Below, piece by piece: positions 61,507 through 64,000 of a stretch of 64,000 nt of DNA. The position numbers and the translations under genes are program-made. The notes under the pieces were generated by a model that had not been told where the DNA came from, made no database searches, and saw only the letters and a list, made by a program, of their open reading frames with translations. Where the stretch lies: contig CAUQNX010000006.1 of NCBI GenBank assembly GCA_963519845.1, positions 62,001 through 126,000 on the forward strand. Reading direction: 5' to 3'. Within the stretch, counting starts at the first letter, position 1, and every line of letters starts with the position of its first letter. The stretch comes from Moellerella sp963519845 (GTDB lineage: Bacteria; Pseudomonadota; Gammaproteobacteria; Enterobacterales; Enterobacteriaceae).

Positions 61507-62589
61507 ATGAAAGCGGCAACCGCATTAATTAACCGCCGCGCTCTGCGACACAATCTGCAACGAGTGAGAGAATTAGCGCCAAATAGTCGCCTGATTGCAA
61601 TTGTCAAAGCAAACGCTTATGGACATGGATTAACCCAAGTTGGATGTGCAGTAGAAGAAAGTGTCGACGGATTTGGTGTGGCACGTCTTAAAGAAGCGAT
61701 AGCATTAAGAGAACGTGGAATTAAGAAAAATATTATTTTGCTTGAAGGTTTTTTTGAGGCCGATGATTTACCTCAAGTGGTTGAACATCAACTGGATACA
61801 GTTGTTCATAGCATCGAGCAATTAGAAATGTTGGAGCAATTGTCCCTCCCTAAGTCAGTAAAAGTGTGGATGAAACTCGATACAGGTATGCACCGTTTAG
61901 GCGTATTACCTGAAGATGCTGAGTCATTCTATGCGCGATTAATGGCTTGTATTAATGTTCAGCAGCCGATAAATATCGTTAGCCACTTCTGTCAAGCTGA
62001 CGTGCCCGCGTTAGATACCACTGCCAATCAACTCAAAGAATTTGAACAATTTATTCATAATAAGCCGGGTGAGAAATCTATCGCTGCTTCTGCGGGGATC
62101 TTATTATGGCCAGAAGCCCATTATGATTGGGTGAGACCCGGTATTATAATGTATGGCGCATCGCCACAAGAGCATAAATTAGCCACCGATTTTGGCCTTA
62201 AACCCGTTATGACGTTGAAATCAACACTCATCGCGGTACGTAAACATTCAGCGGGTGCTTGTGTGGGCTATGGTGAAACCTGGTGTAGCACGAGAGATAC
62301 GCGTCTTGGTGTTGTGGCGATTGGCTATGGTGATGGCTACCCGCGTTGTGCGCCATCCGGTACGCCTGTGCTCATTAATGGACGTAAAGTTCCCATTGTT
62401 GGACGCGTTTCTATGGATATGATCACCGTTGATTTAGGTCCAGATGCCACAGATAAAGCCGGTGATGAGGTTATTCTCTGGGGAGAACAGCTGCCAGTTG
62501 ATGAAATATCAGCACATACTGGGGTAATTAACTATGAATTGCTGACAAAATTAACCTCTCGCGTATCGATGGAATATCTGGACGAATAG
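61507..62589 (+). CDS. alr: Alanine racemase
   Basis: 360-residue PLP enzyme making D-alanine for peptidoglycan. The PLP Lys34 is in IVKANAYGHG, the second-base Tyr in CVGYGETW, and VSMDMITVDLG is typical. The frame starts upstream at 61468, but the ATG at 61507 with ACGAGG upstream gives the family length (E. coli Alr 359). It lies between dnaB and tyrB as in E. coli. Confidence 0.96.
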   Translation: MKAATALINRRALRHNLQRVRELAPNSRLIAIVKANAYGHGLTQVGCAVEESVDGFGVARLKEAIALRERGIKKNIILLEGFFEADDLPQVVEHQLDTVVHSIEQLEMLEQLSLPKSVKVWMKLDTGMHRLGVLPEDAESFYARLMACINVQQPINIVSHFCQADVPALDTTANQLKEFEQFIHNKPGEKSIAASAGILLWPEAHYDWVRPGIIMYGASPQEHKLATDFGLKPVMTLKSTLIAVRKHSAGACVGYGETWCSTRDTRLGVVAIGYGDGYPRCAPSGTPVLINGRKVPIVGRVSMDMITVDLGPDATDKAGDEVILWGEQLPVDEISAHTGVINYELLTKLTSRVSMEYLDE

Positions 62590-62650
62590 CAAGTAAACCG
62601 TTACTTTTAAAGTACTAAAGAGAAAAACCTATACCTCAGGGAGTGGCCCA

Positions 62651-63844
62651 GTGTTTAAAAATGTCGATTCTTATGCCGGCGATCCAATTTTATCGCTGAT
62701 GGATGTATTTAATAAAGATACTCGCGAAAATAAAATCAATCTGAGTATTGGTTTATATTATGACAGCGAAGGTAAAACATCCGAATTAGATACAGTGGCT
62801 AAAGCCAAAGCGGAACTCGATCAATTACCTGCATCGGCTTCCTTATATTTGCCGATGGAAGGTTTAAAATCTTATCGGGCTGAGATCCAAAGGCTGCTAT
62901 TTGGTGCAGATTCTCCGCTGATTGCCGAAGAGCGTATTGCCACAGTACAAACTGTCGGTGGCTCTGGCGCATTAAAATTAGGCGCAGATTTTTTAAATCG
63001 CTATTTTCCTGATTCAGAAGTTTGGTGCAGTAATCCAACGTGGGAAAATCATGCCTCAATTTTTGCGGGTGCGGGCACTAAAGTTGATTATTATCCGTAC
63101 TTTGATGAAAAAACCAAAGGTGTAAAATTTGATGAGATGTTGGCAACTTTTAATAGCTTGCCTGCCAATAGCATTATTTTGATGCACCCTTGTTGCCATA
63201 ACCCAACGGGCTCTGATTTAACGCCGAGCCAGTGGGATCAAGTGACTAAAGTGGCAAAAGATCGTCAATTAATCCCCTTCCTCGATATTGCTTACCAAGG
63301 TTTCTCTACTGGTCTCGATGAAGATGCGTATGCGATACGCACTATGGCTGCGGCGGGTCTACCCGTTTTTGTCAGTAACTCATTCTCTAAAATCTTTGCG
63401 ATTTATGGTGAGCGCGCGGGTGGATTATCCGTAGTTTGTGCCAGCCAAGATGAGCGTGATCGTGTATTGGGTCAACTGAAAGCGGGTGTACGTCGTCTCT
63501 ACTCTAGCCCACCTTCTAATGGGGCGAAACTTGTGGCGCAAGTACTAACTAACCCACAATTGAAACAGCAGTGGCAGAGTGAAGTAGAAGCCATGCGCTT
63601 GCGTATTATTGAGATGCGTACCGTACTGGTTAATGAATTGAAAAAAGCCTTACCTGAGAAGAATTTTGATCATTTGTTGCTACAATCGGGCATGTTTAGC
63701 TATACCGGATTTAGCCAAGAACAAGTCGATCGCTTGAGGGATGAGCACGCAGTTTATTTGGTTGGTACTGGGCGTGTGTGTATGGCGGGTGTTAACCGTC
63801 ATAATGTCCAGCGTATCGTAGAGGCTTTTGCTGCAGTAAATTGA
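62651..63844 (+). CDS. tyrB: Aromatic-amino-acid aminotransferase
   Basis: 397-residue class I PLP aminotransferase forming Tyr/Phe (and Leu) from keto acids. It has FKNVDSYAGDPILSLM at the start, YLPMEGLKSYR, HPCCHNPTGSDL, the PLP Lys in SNSFSKIFAIYGER, and the C-terminal RVCMAGVN, all close to E. coli TyrB. It uses a GTG start, with AGGGAG 7 bases upstream. Position after alr matches the E. coli tyrB locus, which favours tyrB over aspC. Confidence 0.93.
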   Translation: MFKNVDSYAGDPILSLMDVFNKDTRENKINLSIGLYYDSEGKTSELDTVAKAKAELDQLPASASLYLPMEGLKSYRAEIQRLLFGADSPLIAEERIATVQTVGGSGALKLGADFLNRYFPDSEVWCSNPTWENHASIFAGAGTKVDYYPYFDEKTKGVKFDEMLATFNSLPANSIILMHPCCHNPTGSDLTPSQWDQVTKVAKDRQLIPFLDIAYQGFSTGLDEDAYAIRTMAAAGLPVFVSNSFSKIFAIYGERAGGLSVVCASQDERDRVLGQLKAGVRRLYSSPPSNGAKLVAQVLTNPQLKQQWQSEVEAMRLRIIEMRTVLVNELKKALPEKNFDHLLLQSGMFSYTGFSQEQVDRLRDEHAVYLVGTGRVCMAGVNRHNVQRIVEAFAAVN

Positions 63845-63884
63845 TTTTACTATAAAATAATTTGTTTTATAGATTTAAAAAAAT

Positions 63885-63925
63885 CGCCTGTAACAGACTC
63901 TGTTATCAGGCGTTTTAGCTTTTAG
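63885..63925 (+). terminator. Intrinsic terminator of tyrB
   Basis: CGCCTGTAACAGA and TCTGTTATCAGGCG pair almost fully (one bulge) and are followed by TTTTAGCTTTT. Confidence 0.8.
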
Positions 63926-64000
63926 TAAGCAACAATAATCTGCTTAGTAGCCCCGTTGTAAGATAGGTTTTAGGAAGCGAGCTGTATGAGACTCTTGACT

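Overview
The window looks like a chromosomal segment of an Enterobacterales member, most likely Morganellaceae (Providencia/Proteus-like). The evidence is the conserved housekeeping block dusA / qor / dnaB-alr-tyrB at the right end in the E. coli order, an arnT end at the left, a Proteus mirabilis Mrp-type fimbrial locus, a deoQ/deoC-deoKPX deoxyribose locus, and overall moderate to low GC. Genus is inference; no rRNA, tRNA or CRISPR array was seen.

Layout. 1-1819: 3' part of arnT and two small unknown genes. 1894-6847: an RND efflux pump (adaptor + permease, no outer-membrane factor, perhaps a 26-residue tail protein) transcribed away from soxR, with a SoxR box inside a 19-bp-spacer promoter. 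7173-13199: an 'upper' indole/isatin oxidation operon: SDR, styrene/indole monooxygenase, flavin reductase, CrtI-like FAD oxidoreductase, isatin hydrolase-like cyclase and an outer-membrane protein. 13246-17908: opposite-strand LemA/GIDE genes and a two-gene unit of unknown function (exported protein + proline/serine-tailed protein). 18219-19226: AraC regulator. 19803-30740: a 'lower' operon: IorAB-type ferredoxin oxidoreductase, thioesterase, 2-aminobenzoyl-CoA/salicylyl-CoA hydroxylase-reductase, gentisate-type bicupin dioxygenase, FAH-family hydrolase, nitrilase-superfamily amidohydrolase, maleate isomerase, and a marR gene broken by one in-frame TAA.

The two operons combine into one carbon-balanced proposal: indole -> dioxindole -> isatin -> isatinate -> 2-aminobenzoyl-CoA + CO2 -> 5-hydroxyanthranilate -> maleamylpyruvate -> pyruvate + maleamate -> maleate + NH3 -> fumarate. 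C8 = CO2 + C3 + C4. Each enzyme class is visible in the sequence; the pathway order and substrates are inference. This is the most interesting system in the window.

31728-45061: Mrp-like chaperone-usher fimbriae (XRE regulator, major pilin, minor pilin, usher, chaperone, a long array of paralogous minor pilins and two different tip-adhesin-like proteins). A perfect 554-bp direct repeat lies upstream of each adhesin module, 2652 bp apart, so recombination could swap adhesins. 45062-53043: an IS1-family remnant, rbn, dmlA and the divergent deoxyribose locus. 53389-63844: ynaI-type MscS channel, ornithine decarboxylase, a DUF6882-like protein, dusA, qor, dnaB, alr, tyrB. Several intrinsic terminators, an enterobacterial palindromic repeat and unexplained inverted repeats are recorded.
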